Shown here piece after piece: positions 63,991-64,000 of a stretch of DNA of 64,000 nucleotides; the stretch's first letter is position 1, and every line of letters starts with the position of its first letter. The notes under the pieces are model-generated. The model saw only the letters and a program-made list of their open reading frames with translations. It was not told the origin of the DNA and searched no databases. Made by a program: the position numbers and the translations under genes. Source of the DNA: Cordylochernes scorpioides (Eukaryota; Arthropoda; Arachnida; Pseudoscorpiones; Chernetidae); assembly GCA_030710605.1 (NCBI GenBank), contig CP092863.1, positions 139,400,173-139,464,172 of the forward strand. Direction: 5' to 3'.

Positions 63991-64000
63991 TTTTTATTAT

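Overview
This window is eukaryotic, AT-rich and repeat-dense. It contains spliced coding sequence with GT/AG introns, tRNA-derived SINEs, non-LTR retrotransposon tails, Helitrons, hAT and TA-target MITEs and long foldback repeats. The one clear host gene is par-3/bazooka, the PDZ-domain scaffold of cell polarity, on the minus strand. Its aPKC-site exon (LGRQSMSEKRH followed by TDTYKR) resembles arthropod Bazooka more than vertebrate PARD3 as I remember them. The non-LTR C-termini also look arthropod-like, possibly chelicerate. I cannot place the species.

Layout: nine par-3 exons lie at 32143-32241, 26187-26334, 19420-19529, 16720-16904, 16580-16657, 15158-15935, 5480-5688, 2848-3047 and 2332-2482, with a tenth candidate at 5071-5122. 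Splice phases agree at every junction. Together they encode part of the N-terminal oligomerization domain, a linker with a PAR-1/14-3-3-type site, PDZ1, PDZ2, PDZ3, the aPKC-binding/phosphorylation motif, a second SLESL site and the start of the basic membrane-binding segment. The first exon (MKVTV-type start) and the C-terminal exons are not in the window or were not recognised. Introns run from 62 bp to about 9.5 kb. Everything above about 32.3 kb is either the 5' intron or upstream DNA; I found no second host gene there.

The rest is a mosaic of nested mobile DNA. The most interesting component is a set of hammerhead-ribozyme motifs at the centres of inverted repeats. One at 24557-24611 has every core position of a type I hammerhead and a very long stem I. 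Others with good cores lie at 13578-13620 (same strand as par-3, inside its largest intron), 38118-38163 and 10295-10345, and there are several decayed copies. Their setting resembles the ribozyme-bearing terminal repeats known from Penelope-like retroelements, though no Penelope reverse transcriptase or GIY-YIG domain is visible. Several other foldback families share a related arrangement with one extra base.

Other events can be read directly from target duplications or empty sites: a composite hAT unit carrying a transposase C-terminus (11816-12331), a hAT MITE in a ribozyme repeat (60856-61185), a Helitron in a known repeat (23431-23762), a retrocopied 3' coding end in a SINE (58724-58887), a foldback in a MITE (25539-25684), a 5'-inverted LINE (33040-33300) and a SINE abutting a par-3 splice donor (2056-2329). 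Tandem arrays include a 91-bp unit grown from a MITE end, a 31-bp minisatellite, multiplied LINE 3' ends and an 87-bp hairpin-containing unit.
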